A DNA stretch of 64,000 nt from Asterias rubens (GCF_902459465.1 NC_047066.1:6174377-6238376); one strand, 5' to 3'. Shown: positions 1 through 13,600, counted from the stretch's first letter. The notes: generated from the sequence alone by a model not told the origin. Numbers and translations are program-made.

Positions 1-1587
1 CATCTTTTAGAAGATTCAACGGCTGCCTGTTCTTGCAAAATCATGCACTTAATGTTGCCTGACAAAAAAAAAATTAATGACATGAACACAAACAATTTGC
101 ATATTATTTTAATGGGATTTTCTGGTATGCTGCTCGTCACAGTTGGCCGAACTAATTGGTTGGGGCTGCGCATCTGGAATTCGAGATTGCATTTTGTGTG
201 ATATTAAATAGGTTTGTTTTTTTGCACTAAGCGACTTAAGAAAATTGCAACATTGCAAAAAACAATCTGCGTGCATATTTTATTACACTGCAATATTTGC
301 TAGTTTTGTAGGCTTTGGTGGGCGTGTTTACTAATTATGGGGAGATGGTTGCATAATGTTTACACAAGAAACAAACACAGACTAAATCCTCATACAAAGA
401 AAATATCTCAATCAAGTGATCAGTGATACTGGGGTTACCATTAATTAAAAACACATTAATATTCAATACGACACTCTGGTTTAAACTTGGGTTCAATTGC
501 CACCGCAGTTGCAGACCAGACACACAATCCTTATCGGTATGGCATATAGGAGCATACTTTAAACCAGAAGCTAACAACATTACGTCTACATACAAGTTTG
601 GCAAACTATTCTTTGATCTTGAACTATACTTTGTACAATGAACTCAACTTTGTATAATGACCACTTTCCCGCCTGACGTCATCACATTTTTACCCAATAC
701 GACTCTCTAGTTTCTAAACTTGTGTCCAATGTCAGTCATTATTTGACACAGACGTGGTTAGATTTTTATTGACTGTTGAATAATTTTGGTGGTTTTTCTG
801 AGGGGAAAAACGAAAATCAGCATGAGGCAGAAGGAAAATAATATACATGGTGAAACAAAAGAATTCAAATAACGTCAGTCATTATTTCCAGCCATACAAG
901 AAAAGGAAACACACCAACATTACCCCCCCCCCCCCCCCCCAACCAACAGCAAAAGTCCCAGAAAAAACCTACACCAACAACACACAAACTATTGTTAACC
1001 GAATTAAGTACGGGTCGAATGCGGTAGTGAAACCTTGTAAACAATTTTAATTTGAGATATGATTCTAAAAGAAATGTACAATACAACATAACAGTTATCA
1101 GTGCAGCAAATGTTTATTCAGCAGAATTCGGATACACATATCACTCAACAGAATGTTCTGATTTAACAACCAGTGACCAATTTCAAAGAGCTGCTTAAGC
1201 CCAAAAAGTAGCTAAGCATAATAAAAACTATGCAATAACGCTGCCAGTCAAAGTAGTATTCCACTAATAGTTTACCACTTGTGACTGGTATCCTGTATTG
1301 ATGGAGGGGTCATGAATGAACAATTGGATGAGCCTGGAATTATTATGTTATTTGAGCCCAAGACACCAACCAGTGCCAACAAGTGCCAACCAGTACCAAC
1401 CAGTGCCAACTATAGTGGTTGGTACAGCCAGATGAAAAAAGTCTCGCTAAAAGGGAGTTCCTGTGTGACACTCTTTTTTTTTTGTATTTTTTCACAACTG
1501 AGTTTTACTGAAGCATTCAAGGTTGCACCAATTAAACCTGCCATGTTTGGAAAAGAAGATTGATGTAATAGTTTTCAGTAAGCAGAC

Positions 1588-1760
1588 ACTGAATATGATT
1601 CAGTTTTATCTTACACAGATGTGTGTAAGTACTGTATACTCAGTACTTTCGTTTTGTGAAGAAAACAATCACAGGCATATTACATGGGTGGGATTCGAAC
1701 CCACGACTTTGCAACTTTAGAGCAGACGTCTTACCAACTAGACCACAGAGATTGTCGAGT
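1588..1760 (-). repeat. tRNA-derived SINE, family B
   Basis: Read on the minus strand, this has an A-box-like TCTAGTTGGTAAGAC and a B-box GGTTCGAATCCC with tRNA-like spacing. A body follows ending in AGTACTGAGTATACAGTAC and CACACATCTGTGTAAG. Similar copies occur at about 7345-7520 (plus) and 46498-46640 (minus), and a tail-only copy at about 26165-26255. The tRNA fold is not intact and the body continues past it, so I call it a SINE and not a tRNA gene. Confidence 0.7.
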
Positions 1761-4700
1761 AGCCAGAGGCATCCAATTAGCTGCTTAGTTCAGAACAAAA
1801 ATGGAAGACAAAACATGAACATTAGCTTTAATTTGCCATGAGATGGATTTTGAACATCAACATCCCCACATAGACTCACACCATCTTATTAAATAAGTAA
1901 ACATAATTAAAAACAACACATTAAGAAATCTCACACGGGCCACTATTTTCATAAAGCTGATAATCAGGAAAATTGCTTAGCTATAGATATTATAAGCAAA
2001 ACAATGATCTTGGAACCAGTTGCAACTGGGTGTTTAAACCTACCACTGGGCAAGTACGAGAGCGCCAAATGGTTATAGTGCCACCATCTTGGTTTTTCTT
2101 ATATGCGTTCCATTCTCAAAATTGTGACCACATCGAGGCTGAAAGGAAAGACAGTCACACTATTTGAGAAAATGAGAATTTAACAATCAATATATACCTT
2201 TATTTTTATTTTTTTCATAACACGTTGCTTGGAGGAACGAAAAAGACACAAGGAAAATTTTCCCAACAGACAATATGGAGTTACCTCCATTGTTAAAACT
2301 ACACCTCAAATCACCTCCATTAAATCACCAATTAAAATATTGATGTTCACACACACATTTATGGTATTTTGTTTACAAACTGCTTTCTTACCTCTATTAT
2401 ATAGATATACAATATACTTAAACAAAACATTGACAGTATTTCCTCTTTTCTGGCCAATAAATATTGCATGATCTACCATTATTACTATGTTTTTGTATTA
2501 TTCTTAACAATGCAGCTAAACTATGCTTTTCAAACTCTTGTCTCCATTTTAAGACAGATTGACTCAAATGCAATTTTATTTGGATATTTTGGTGTTTCTA
2601 TCTTGTGTTCTACTTTGGGTTGTCTATTTTCATTGTCATTTCTCCTGTTGTTGGATATGTATTTTAGGCATGTTCTTGCTGTATTTTTATCTGAATTAAT
2701 TAATTCAATCAATCAATCAATTAATCAATAAATCAATGAGAACGAGGTTATTCCATGACTGACATCACAAAAGCGATTATTTGGGAACAACAGAGAGCTT
2801 CTTGAGTGAACAAAAATTTCTTGATTTTAAATCTATTATACAGGATTGGTTAGGATAAATCATCTTAGTTTAATTTTAGCCTGATTCTTGACCCCAAACC
2901 TCACAGATATTGTTGGAATTCATGAGGTTTACAGAATATGTAAATCACTTGATACACACAACTACAGGTTTTCGGCACATTGTGGACTATTTATTTCTGC
3001 CTTCGGCGGCGACAGTTTTACTTCTTTTGGAGAGAAATTTGAAGGCTCTTCAAGATTCTGATAAAAATCCTGAATTCAGGAACATACTGAGAAATCACAT
3101 GGCTGGTGTTTCACATGGAGTTTCCTCCTAAAACCATAGAGAAAGGACCACGGAAGGAGTTTGAACCTCCTTACTTCAGAGGAAACACGTTCGTCGTTGC
3201 TAATCCGTTGCAGTCTTAATGCATGCTAATCTTATAAAGCCAATTGTCCACAGTGGAGAAGTGCACTGTATTGTGGGTAACCAGCGAGCGCAGAACCCCA
3301 ATAATGAATGAAAGAGTGGCAGGCAAAGAATGTTTCTATATGCTTATACCATAGAGAAATGATCAAAGTCTTTGTTTGAAGTTGGATAACGTTGGGGAAC
3401 ATCATGGCATACATCACGGAAGAGCTCATTTCATGACGAAGAAAATGCACTATTTCTTTCATTAGAATGCGAGGTCCTGCAATTCCCTTAAATATCGTCT
3501 TTTAATCATTGATACAACCTAGGAGATGACAATTAATTTACTCTTCAAAAGATATATATATAATATAATTTTTCCTTAACCTCAAAAGTTTGGAGGAACC
3601 AATCAAAGGTTAATTCCTCCCAACCGAAGATTGTTGTTCACAATTGATAACGATGGCCCATTGTATTGTGGCTGATTATATGGATTAAGGTAATAATTAC
3701 ATTAAGTGTATCTTATCTGGTAAGCTCTAATCAAACACTTCAGTCGCTAAGTATTGTATTAATGAATGATCAATCTTGTCCAAGGTTTAAAGAACTTTTT
3801 TCGTCAGGTTCCAAGGTCCAAGTATTTCAGGTTCGGCTTTCCAGATGTATTCATGTTTTGTGAACCAAATAAAGGCAAATATTTATTTGTGACTGTAAAA
3901 GACAAACATTCATGCTCTTGAATAGGTAGACAAACTTTACTTAGCTAAGGGGTCTGAACACCCCTTGATATGTCATGTAGCAACGCCTGATATTGAATTG
4001 GAGTCAAATCTTGCAAAAGTTTAAGTACACGTTCCAGCAATAATGTGAGCACTGCTGGAAAAGTGCATAGGTAAATACTAAAGATAATGTGGTTGAGCTG
4101 ACAAAATAGTTGCAGACAGTGTTCAATGTTTTATGTGATCAACCATATACATGAAATAACAAACCTGTGAATTTGGGCCTAAACCTTCGTGTGAGTCAGA
4201 AGAAAATAGTGAAAAACCTTGCACAACTCTCAGCATGCAAATGCATTGTCCTTAAATTGTTTTTTCTATCATTACCAATCGTGTATAATACCCTAAACAA
4301 AGCCATTTTGACCCCCTCAAATGGCAAAAGGTTAGGGCTGTGACTATCCTGCCTTATATTTACCATACATCAAAGGACCTATAGACCGATTTGAATATGA
4401 CGTCACCGTTCAAATATCTGCCCTACAAGATGGAGTCGGCGAGCGTGTGCCGTGTAAAAAATCCTACCGGGAACGCTGCGTGCTGCGTGTTTCTTTGATG
4501 TTCGCGTTTAGACGTGCATACTGTTTGCCCTACAAGATGGCGACTTTCATAGCAGCAAAGAGGTTATTCAATACGATCTAATCAGTATTTGCCATCCTGT
4601 TCCCAAACTTCATTTTAATCGTTAAATTTTTCATCACTTCATGTTCACATAAAGCTCTATTATACTGCACTTGCATTTTTTGGGAAAAAATTTCTTTATA

Positions 4701-4790
4701 AATTTGTGTAATTACTACTATTAACACCATTATGCTTATGATTTATCTAGTATATTTTGAGGATTGATACGAATGTCCTTTCTGACAACC

Positions 4791-5173
4791 TTAAAGGAAT
4801 ATTACAGAATTGGTTTCTGCTAACAAAACAGTTGCTGGCAGGCAGTGTAATCACTTAATGTAACCCACCATAAAACTGACAAACCTGTAGAAGTTTGAGA
4901 TCGATCGGCCATCTGTGTCACCAGAAAATTGTTAAAATATTATAATTACACATTTTGCATGACATCGATTTTCGTTAAAATTAATAAACCATTCACTGAG
5001 CGAAAACCACCAAACGGGAAATTAGTTTAATTTATTTCTCATCAAATATGACATTTCAGACAGAAATATTTCAAGGGATGTTTTCTACTATCATCAAAGC
5101 CCGTTTAAGTTTGATGTAAATCTGTGATCATATACAAGTTCTTTTCTTACCAATTCTTAAAGGTTCCTTTAAA
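4791..5173. mobile_element. MITE family B, TTAA-flanked
   Basis: The element starts TTAAAGGAATATTACAGAAT and ends with the inverted form ACCAATTCTTAAAGGTTCC followed by TTTAA, about 380 bp in all. There is no coding capacity. Related copies lie at 27199-27578, 33310-33655, 54157-54320 (partial) and 56592-56949. The outermost TTAA on each side would be the target duplication. Confidence 0.65.
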
Positions 5174-5559
5174 CTTTTCCTTTTATATTTTTACACAACT
5201 TTGTTGACTCTTTATGCGTTGACTACTAAATTACAGAAGATATGAACATACTTTTTAAGCTCCTTGTTACTTTGGTCCAGTGTTGAAGTGCGCTGACTGT
5301 ACAGTGACCTTTACGGCATTGCGTCATCGCGATGTCTCGTATTCTGCCTCGGTGCGGCTGGTCTCCTCTGTGGGAACAAATAGTATCAGATAATGGATAT
5401 ATATATGTCAGTGGAGTACAATGGCATTCACCCAAGGTGTACAAAATTAGATCATAGACATAGATCACAGACATGTTACATCACAGATATTGGGAAACAC
5501 CGCGCAATCCATAATCTGTGTCTGACCGGTTAGGGTACATGTAGGTGGGGTGTTGTTTC

Positions 5560-6300
5560 ATGGCCGAGTGGTTTAGAGCATCAAACACAAGTTTTGGTGG
5601 TTTAGTCACCGGAGTATGGTTCGAATCCCGGTCATGACACTTGTGTCCTTGGCCAGACTCTTTACTATAAATGGTTTATAAAGTGTAACATGGTTGAGTG
5701 TTTTAGAGGATCAAACTCAAGTTTTGGTGGTTTAGTCACCAGAGTATGGTTCGAATCCCGGTCATGACACTTGTGTCCTTGGCCAGACTCTTTACTATAA
5801 ATGGTTTATAAGGTGTAACATGGTTGAGTGTTTTAGAGGATCAAACTCAAGTTCTGGTGGTTAAGTCACCGGAGTGTGGGTTCAAATCCCTGTCATGACA
5901 CTTGTGTCCTTGGCCAGACTCTTTACTATAAATGGTTTATAAAGTGTAACATGGTTGAGTGTTTTAGAGGATCAAACTCAAGTTTTGGTGGTTTAGTCAC
6001 CAGAGTATGGTTCGAATCCCGGTCATGACACTTGTGTCCTTGGCCAGACTCTTTACTATAAATGGTATATAAAGTGTAACATGGTTGAGTGTTTTAGAGG
6101 ATCAAACTCAAGTTCTGGTGGTTTAGTCACCGGAGTGTGGGTTCGAATCGCTGTCATGACACTTGGGTCCTTGGCCAGACTCTTTACTATAAATGGTATA
6201 TAAAGTGTAACATGGTTGAGTGTTTTAGAGGATCAAACTCAAGTTCTGGTGGTTTAGTCACCGGAGTATGGTTCGAATCCCGGTCATGACACTTGTGTTC
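5560..6300 (+). repeat. Tandem array of tRNA-Leu(CAA)-like units
   Basis: Six units of 130-131 bp each carry a tRNA-like segment starting near 5560, 5690, 5820, 5950, 6080 and 6210. Each is separated by about 45 bp containing TTGTGTCCTTGGCCAGACTC. The first copy has the best A box (TGGCCGAGTGG) and most copies keep the B box GGTTCGAATCC. The acceptor ends pair (TCATGGC with GTCATGA), there is a type II variable arm (GGTG/CACC), and several copies have a 7-base loop CTCAAGT holding anticodon CAA. The same tRNA head plus GTGTCCTTG tail is dispersed elsewhere in the window, so the array appears to be an amplified SINE head and not functional tRNA genes. Confidence 0.8.
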
Positions 6301-6374
6301 TTGAGGAAGATGCTTTGTAGTATAGTTGTATTAGGTTATTCTCTACAGTTCACCAAGGAGTATAAATAGGTACA

Positions 6375-6600
6375 TGAAGTCTTTTAATATTTGAGAGAGA
6401 AATTACCTTTTTTCTCAAAATCAATGTACTTCATCAGAGGGAGCTGTTTCTCACAATGTTTTATGCTATCAAAAGTTCTCCATTGCTTTTCCGTTGCAAT
6501 TATTTTTCAGCTCTACGAAACTGGTCCCAGGAAAGACTGTTTAACATTTTGGTATTAAGGTCACCTTGTGTACAATTGTGCAAAGGGGGAATTACCAAGG
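6375..6600. mobile_element. MITE family A fragment
   Basis: This piece contains the family A interior (GAGAAATTACCTTTTTTCTC, then CAGAGGGAGCTGTTTCTCAC and ATGTTTTATGCTATCAA) but lacks recognisable ends. It is a truncated or rearranged copy of the element found complete at 32478-32875. Confidence 0.5.
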
Positions 6601-6607
6601 GAAGGTG

Positions 6608-6722
6608 AACTCACAAAGGCAGGCAAATATTAACAAATGCAGGCCATTATTATAAAGGCATGCCAATTTACCAAAGGCAGGCCAATATTAACAAAGGAAG
6701 TCCAATACCACAAAGGCAGGTA
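6608..6722. repeat. Minisatellite, about 21-24 bp units
   Basis: Five to six imperfect copies of a unit like AACAAAGGCAGGCCAATATT. No gene lies nearby; the TRAFD1 stop codon is about 0.9 kb to the right. Confidence 0.7.
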
Positions 6723-7344
6723 GGGTATTGGGTCATTTAGTCTGGAGGGGAGAGGATAATTCTATGACGTATTAGGCCAAATTAAAAAAAAATACCAGTT
6801 GATCGTCCAAAATTTATAATTTACCTCAACTTCGTCTCGGTAAAATTATCAAGAACCAGGCCTCGTTGTGATTAGACCACTAGTTGAAAACCTCTTCACC
6901 ACACATTGATTCCCTTAATTATGCAAATCAACAGCCACAATGAATAGTAAGAATGTTTTACCTTTTGAGATGATTTCTGATTGGACGTTCGTGGAATGGG
7001 TGACTCCCCTTTTACTTGTAGCGCTGTTGATTGGTTAAGGCCATTTGGGTCAAAGGCCACCGTTGTTGAAGCCAATGGCTGTCTGTAAGTTATAACAATG
7101 AGGATGCAATAAAGTTTTTTATTTATTTTGTTTTTACACTTATAAACGCAGAACACATTGTGATTGTGGAGAAATAGAAAAAAAAACAACGAAATACAAA
7201 TACAAGATGTACTAGGTTTCAAACAAAAATGCATGAAATTAAATGTTAAATAAGTACGACTTTACAGCAATCTTAAATTCCCGATGCAAATTTACCATCA
7301 ATTATATCAATGCAGTACCCGCTGCCAAAACATAGGATTCGAAC

Positions 7345-7520
7345 TGCCTCTAGCTACCGGACAATCTCTAGTTGGTAAGACACTGCTCTAGAATGCAAGG
7401 GTCGTGGGTTCGAATCCCACCCCGAGTAATATGCCTGTGATGTTTTGACACAGGACTCTAGAAAGTACTGAGTATACACGCACATCGGTGTATATGAGTA
7501 AAACCCAAAATAAATATTCT
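7345..7520 (+). repeat. tRNA-derived SINE, family B
   Basis: Plus-strand copy with CTAGTTGGTAAGACACTGCT, then GGGTTCGAATCCCACCCC, then a tail with AGTACTGAGTATACACGCAC and ATCGGTGTATATGAGTAAAA. It lies just downstream (on the minus-strand sense) of the TRAFD1 stop and may be inside its 3' untranslated region. Confidence 0.7.
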
Positions 7521-7617
7521 CTATTGCCGATGCAAATTTAACATCTATTAAATCTTAAATTCATCAATGATATCGATATTATTAATAATCCCATATTTTA
7601 TATTTGAAAAAATAGAC

Positions 7618-10600
7618 TCACTTTGCCCTTCTAGAGTTACCACTGTGACCAAACCTCTCCCTGCCCTTGGTCTGGCTCTCCCCTCTAGCAAAGCTTGGAT
7701 CGTAACCATCTCCATGACCGCTGCTTCTGCTGTTGTTCGGTTTTCTTGACGACATCTTCTGTCTTGCCCCTGCGAGGGGTTGTGGAGGAAGATTGTTGTA
7801 AGCCAGAGAAGAACGAGTTTGGAAAGGGGCAGCAGTTTGATTATCGGTCTCTACACCTGATGGGCCGAATGATGACAGATTGGCTTTAGACGCTGTTGAT
7901 TAAGACAAAGACGAGAAGCGATTTGGTACACTTCAACTACCACACCCGAAACTGTACACAGTAGTTGGGGCTCACAGATAGTCAATAATGAGCAATGCTC
8001 GGGTTCTGATACTGTCCCATCCATTTACAAATTTTACTTATTGACAAGTTGACTTGAGTTAGCCATGTCATCGTGTTGGTGGAATAAGGTTGTATCTTCC
8101 AAAATAGCATTGATGCTAAATACAAGTTCACATGTATCACCTTAATAAAAATAATAATAATTGTGGCTTCTTATATTGCGCACATGTCCGTCACCCAGTG
8201 ACGCTCCTGGCGCTGTAGCATACAGTATTTCCTGCCGGATGTGGGACTACGCTTGAATTATGAGACCTAGTTTTGATAGCACCATGTTATGCTTTACAAG
8301 GTACTGTGACGCAATTTGCTGCCAGGATGCACACACAAAGTTAATGGATGCTGAGATACAATGTATGTAATGCTGCTTTAATGTCGGCATTAATAGTGTA
8401 TTATGAGAAAGATAACAATTCAGTACTATTTGATATCATGGCTTAAGAATTCATGCAAAGTTATCATTTCCTTTGTACACTTTTTGAGATGCACTGCAAT
8501 TTGTAATCAAGGTTGCATCACCCCATGAAAGTTTGAAAGCTTCTTCAATTTAAAGTCAATTTACTTGACAATAGAAAGCTACACTTTAATTTCCTTATAG
8601 TCTCCACATTTTCCTTGGTTTTTCCAAGACCAGAGATTTCAAAAGTCTAGGAGTTTTATTGATTGATTGATTTGGTTTCTTCCAACTGTTGATTATACGA
8701 AACAAATTAGAGATGTTACTTTTGATGGCAAGATACAAGGAATAGTTTTGTCATTACAAGTTTCACTGATTTCAGTTTTATGCATTTATCTTTCTTTTAA
8801 TTAACTGAAACTGAAATTTTTTATATAGTAATTCTTGTGCTCATAGTTTTGCTCTTTGGTTGCTTGTTGATGTTAATTCCTTGTTTGCTTTTAATCATTT
8901 GCATTATTAATAAATAAAAATTTGGGGGGGGGGGTTAGGACTGGAAAGTTTACCCATTAACTTTTTGGTATGTAATTGTTCCTGAAAGTGAAAGCGATTC
9001 TTGTGTTAAATAGCTCATCTAACCAAGATCTACAATCCTTATTTCATTGGTAGCAATGAGTCATTGCTCAATAATATGTCCTTCCTTGTTTGGCCTTTAA
9101 GTATTAATCCTTGACTGTTAATCATTTACATGGTTTTGTTCTTGTTAAAATAGCTATAGGTTTTAGTATTAAGAATTACACTTGAGTTTATTTTATATTT
9201 TGAATGGCATTAGGATTAATTTTAGACTTGCCCACTTGCATGGACTTCGACAGAGGAAAGTTGTAAAAATTGACCCTCATACTTTCTCCTGTTTGTGCTT
9301 TTTGCCTCTGTCGGATATCTGCATTGGATTGCCCAAGCCTAACTTTATCAACACAATAATTGTATACTCATCCCCTGACGTCCTGCTCTAGACAAAGTTG
9401 ACTTTACTCTTGAAATACTAGGCTTAAGATTGATTCTATAAGTTTCTAAGAGAAAAGACTGATTGTTGCACTAGGCAGATCCTAATTCAAGAGAGTTAGC
9501 AGGACAGCGTAACTTCAATTATTTTTTTTGTCTCTGCATTTTAACTGTTTGTTTCAAAACAGTCATTCTGTCCCCTGATCAAGAACAAGGAACTGTTTCA
9601 TACCACCTCAAGTCTCCATCAACTTCGGCGCCCCCTTATTTCTTCAACTTTCATGGAAGAACTTTTTCATCACCCGCACCATCATTATATCTTCAAGTGT
9701 CATCAGGTTCTGGAAAACATGCCTTGTAAAATCTCTGTCTGGAGGTATTATGTAACCCTGATTCCAAACCTTTGTTTTACAAATGTGGCATACGAACATG
9801 GATGGGCTGCCAACATTGTTTGTCTTTACATAGATTGCATATAGCGCCATGATCGCCATAATTTGATGATAAACAATGGAAAAAGGCATGCGTGTATGCG
9901 CTCAGCAAATGATAGCCTTTCACCCGTGCACTTTTCATCAAAGATGTTGGTCAGTCATAATGTCATGTGCAATCCATCTATATTCCGAAATCCAGAATCT
10001 GTGAATCACGGCGAGTGCCGACTCAATTTTCTTTACTCACATTTAGTACGGTTGTGTCCCGGCGGGTATGAGTCCTGCTCACCTCCTCCAAGTCTTGAAT
10101 TCAGCCGGCCACCGACCACGTTATTGAGCTCCTCTTCTCCGTCAAGTAAGACCGGGGTGTCGCACAGCGACTTCAGGGTCTCCTGTACCTTGGTACTGCT
10201 CTTACTCTGAGGGCGCTGTTCAAAGTGCCTCGACTGACCAGCTGCAACCAGATTGAATGCAAGAAAATTAAAGAGCATTAAAAAAAGCCACAAATACCCG
10301 TTTCCTTCTGTACTTTTAGAGTTAAAGGCACTGGACACTATTGGTAATTACTCAAAATAATGGTTAGCATAAAAAATTACTTGGTCATGAACAATAGAGA
10401 GCTGTTGATAGTTTAAAACGTAGTTTAAAACTGAAGTAGTGTAGTTTTTTGAGCAAGAAGTAATTTTCCACGAACTTGATTTTGAGACCTCAGATTTAGA
10501 ATTTGCGGTCCCGAAATCAAGCATCTGAAAGCACACAACTTTGTGTGACAAGGGTGTTTTTTCTCCCATTATTATCTTGCAACTTCTACGATCAATTGAG

Positions 10601-13600
10601 TTCAAATTTTCACAGGCTTGTTATTTTTTGCATATGTTGAGATACACCAAGAGAGAAGACTATTGACAATTCACCAAGGTGTCCAGTGTCTTTAAACAGA
10701 TCACTGGCGTTAGATGAAAAGGATTTATAAAAACTTCAACATTGAATGGTCAGACAGTAAGAGGTTGACAACCTACCAGTATTATTTGTCTTTGGTTTGG
10801 GAACAGCTCCCTCAATAGAATGACCAGTGACTAATGCAGAGGGTCTGCCATGGCCCCCTCTATTGCCCCCTCTATTGCCCCTATGGACGTATTTATCTGC
10901 TGGTGACTGGCCGAGCGGGTGTGTTCTCTGCTGCTGGAAGGTAGGGGCCATGTGGTGCGCCTTACGAGGGTATTGGGAATGGGATAGGGAGCTGGATTTA
11001 TCCATCTTGACTGGGATGACGTCAACATCATCATCTTCATCATCGTCGTCATCTACGCTGGGGTCTTCAAAACAAAAGGAAAAAACTTTCATTAAAAAAA
11101 GCAACACCAGGCATGTGTTTCTAGCGTAACAAACACCCAGAGTTTTGGATGTTGGAACAAAAGTAGAAAATGACATACAGGGTGAGAGGGCGCTATACAA
11201 GTCCACTGTTGAAAATTAGGACAGCTGGCCAAATATTATCACAAGAGGGCACTAAACCTATTCTACATTTATATTAGGATTAAAACACTCAGACTGTCTC
11301 AAAAACCTACGGTATATTTTCCCTTTAATACTGAGAGTCAAATTTATCAGCAAATCCCTTTCAAAGAAGAAAAAAATTGTCAGAAATATTGTTTCATACC
11401 AATTACTGGATGTTGCTCTGGATATTTCTTGGGTATGTTGAGAGCAGCAAAGTCTTGAGGTCGTTGTCCTCTCTGTGGATTTGGACGAATCAGACTCTCT
11501 ACTGCTCCACCCCTCTGGGTGGGGTACGCCCCTGGGGCTGTGTCAAAGGTCGCAGGTAAAGGAGTCTCAGTGCGATTTTCAACACAGTTGACCTTGTCAA
11601 TGGGGAGTAAACAAAGGTAGAACAAAATATCGGAACACGACATTAGGTTTAGGATTTCATTCTTGAACTATCATATTTATTTTTGCGTTGAACAACAACA
11701 AATTTACGAGACCTTTGACTTCTGAATTATCGTAATGGCACTGAGCTATCTCCCTAATTTGTCAATATCTTTGTTCGGAGGTGCCGGTCATGCCACAATA
11801 TTGGTAGGCAATGGGCTATGCTGGCTGGCTGCCCTGGACTCACAATGTTTTTGCTCAGCACTCCGTGCAAAATACATTGTGCTGCCCAGCACAGATTTCC
11901 CCTAAAACGAATCCAAATATTGTTCACTGTGCATTGATCTGTGACACAGAGTATCAAATGTCATAGAGATAGAACAAAGTCAAAAGGCCATTCAACTATT
12001 GCAGGGCCCCATAACATGAATAGTTTGGAAACTTGGCATCATGCCTGAAGCTTGCCTGAAATTAAACATGGATAATTTTGTTGATCGGCTCGCCCTTGGT
12101 GGACTTCGTGGAAGTTTGATTTATTGCCCACCACTAAAATTGGTCTAGCTACAGCCCTGATGATGATCTAAAGCTTAAAGGCAGTGGACACTATTGTTAA
12201 TTACTCAAAATAATTATTAGCATAAAACCTTTCTTGGTGACGAGTAATGGGGAGAGGTTGATGGTATAAAACATTGTGAGAAATGGCTCCAACTGAAGTG
12301 CCATAGTTTTCAAGAAAGAAGTAATTTTCCACAAATTTGATTTCAAGACCTCAGATTTAGAACTTAGAGGTCTTAAAATCAACCATATAAACGCACACGT
12401 GTGACAAGGTTGTTTTTTTCTTTCAGTTATTATCTCGCAAGTTCGATGACCGATTGAGCTCAAATTTTCACAGGTTTGTTACTTTGTGCATATGTTGAGA
12501 TACACCAACTGTGAAGGCTGTTTACGTAGTTCTGAACATGCGCATAATTCTGAGAACAATGGATTTACCCGGTAAGTCTGCTGCCCTCTATCGTCCCAGA
12601 AAGTCTCCCATTGTGTCCACTGCCTTTAAACAAGTCGGGCTAAAAGTGTCAATGTTGGGATTGTATTTGGAACCTACCTGATGCATGGGAATGGCGTCAG
12701 CTGGTAATAGTACATCACAGAACTCACATGGTAACATGGTAAGATTGTCATCCATGTAACCTTGGGAGTTGTCTTGCTGGCCGAAGGAACTACTTGAGTA
12801 CCTACACAGAAAAAGAAAAGAAAAAAACAATGATCATTTTAATGATCAGGTATTAAAATACCTTAACAAAATCTATGTCCCATCCGAAGGACAAAGCTTA
12901 AGGACACAGGTGTCCAACCGGGACTCGAACCCACACTCTTAAATGCTCGGCCATGCGACTTCCACAATTTTCTGATTTTTTTTTAAGAACAACTTTCTAC
13001 AGTGAGATTTGAACCGGAAACTGCCAGGTCAACATGATGTAACAGCCTTATAAACGCCTTACATGTACGTGTATATTTATGTATGTATAACAGTATGCTC
13101 TGGTGTATATATAAATGGCGTATGGGTAAAACACAAAGATAAAAGTAACTGTTTGGTAGTTACCCTGAAGGCAAAGACCTATATCCCAGGTTATTTAAGG
13201 TGTCAGAGGGTATGGTGTATGGATAAATCACAAAGAGTAAAGTATCTGTTTGGTAGTTACCCTGACGGCAAAGACCTAGATCCCAGGTTATTTAAAGTGT
13301 CAGAGGGTATGGTGTATGGATAAATCACAAAGAGTAAAGTAACTGTTTGGTAGTTACCCTGACGGCAAAGACCTAGATCCCAGGTTATTTAAGGTGTCAG
13401 AGGGTATGGTGTATGGGTAAAACACAAAGAGTAAAGTAACTGTTTGGTAGTTACCCTGAAGGCAAAGACCCATATCCCAGGTTATTTAAGGTGTCAGAGG
13501 GCGGCTGAGGCGGATGACTCTGGTGATGACTCCTCTGACGACTGTTATTGGCCAGAGACGAGTCTGGTATCGGATGGCAAGAAATGTCCGGCCGGCAACC

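Larger units (their letters stand above)
1..5540. other. Intergenic stretch, no supported gene
   Basis: No open frame here resembles a known family or has splice signals linking it to another. The stretch holds a poly-C run near 925-941, a short minisatellite of ACCAACCAGTGCC-type units at about 1366-1425, a minus-strand tRNA-derived SINE at about 1588-1760, an AATC microsatellite at about 2705-2735, two copies of the phrase GCCCTACAAGATGG at about 4419 and 4528, and an inverted-repeat element at 4791-5173. A 73-codon open frame at 2910-3131 looks protein-like but matches nothing I recognise. Confidence 0.6.

Noticed and set aside
1684..1757. Possible tRNA gene on the minus strand
   Set aside because: A and B boxes are present, but the acceptor stem does not close and a SINE body and tail follow; similar copies are dispersed in the window.
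5560..6300. CRISPR-like array
   Set aside because: Regular spacing comes from a tandem tRNA-derived repeat in animal DNA; spacers are themselves repeated, and no cas genes are present.
10827..11129. Plus-strand frame with a serine run
   Set aside because: It is the antisense of the acidic Asp-rich TRAFD1 exon 10777-11064.
13063..13323. 86-codon plus-strand frame with internal repeats
   Set aside because: It is made only of the 97-bp tandem repeat that belongs to the TRAFD1 exon/intron boundary.
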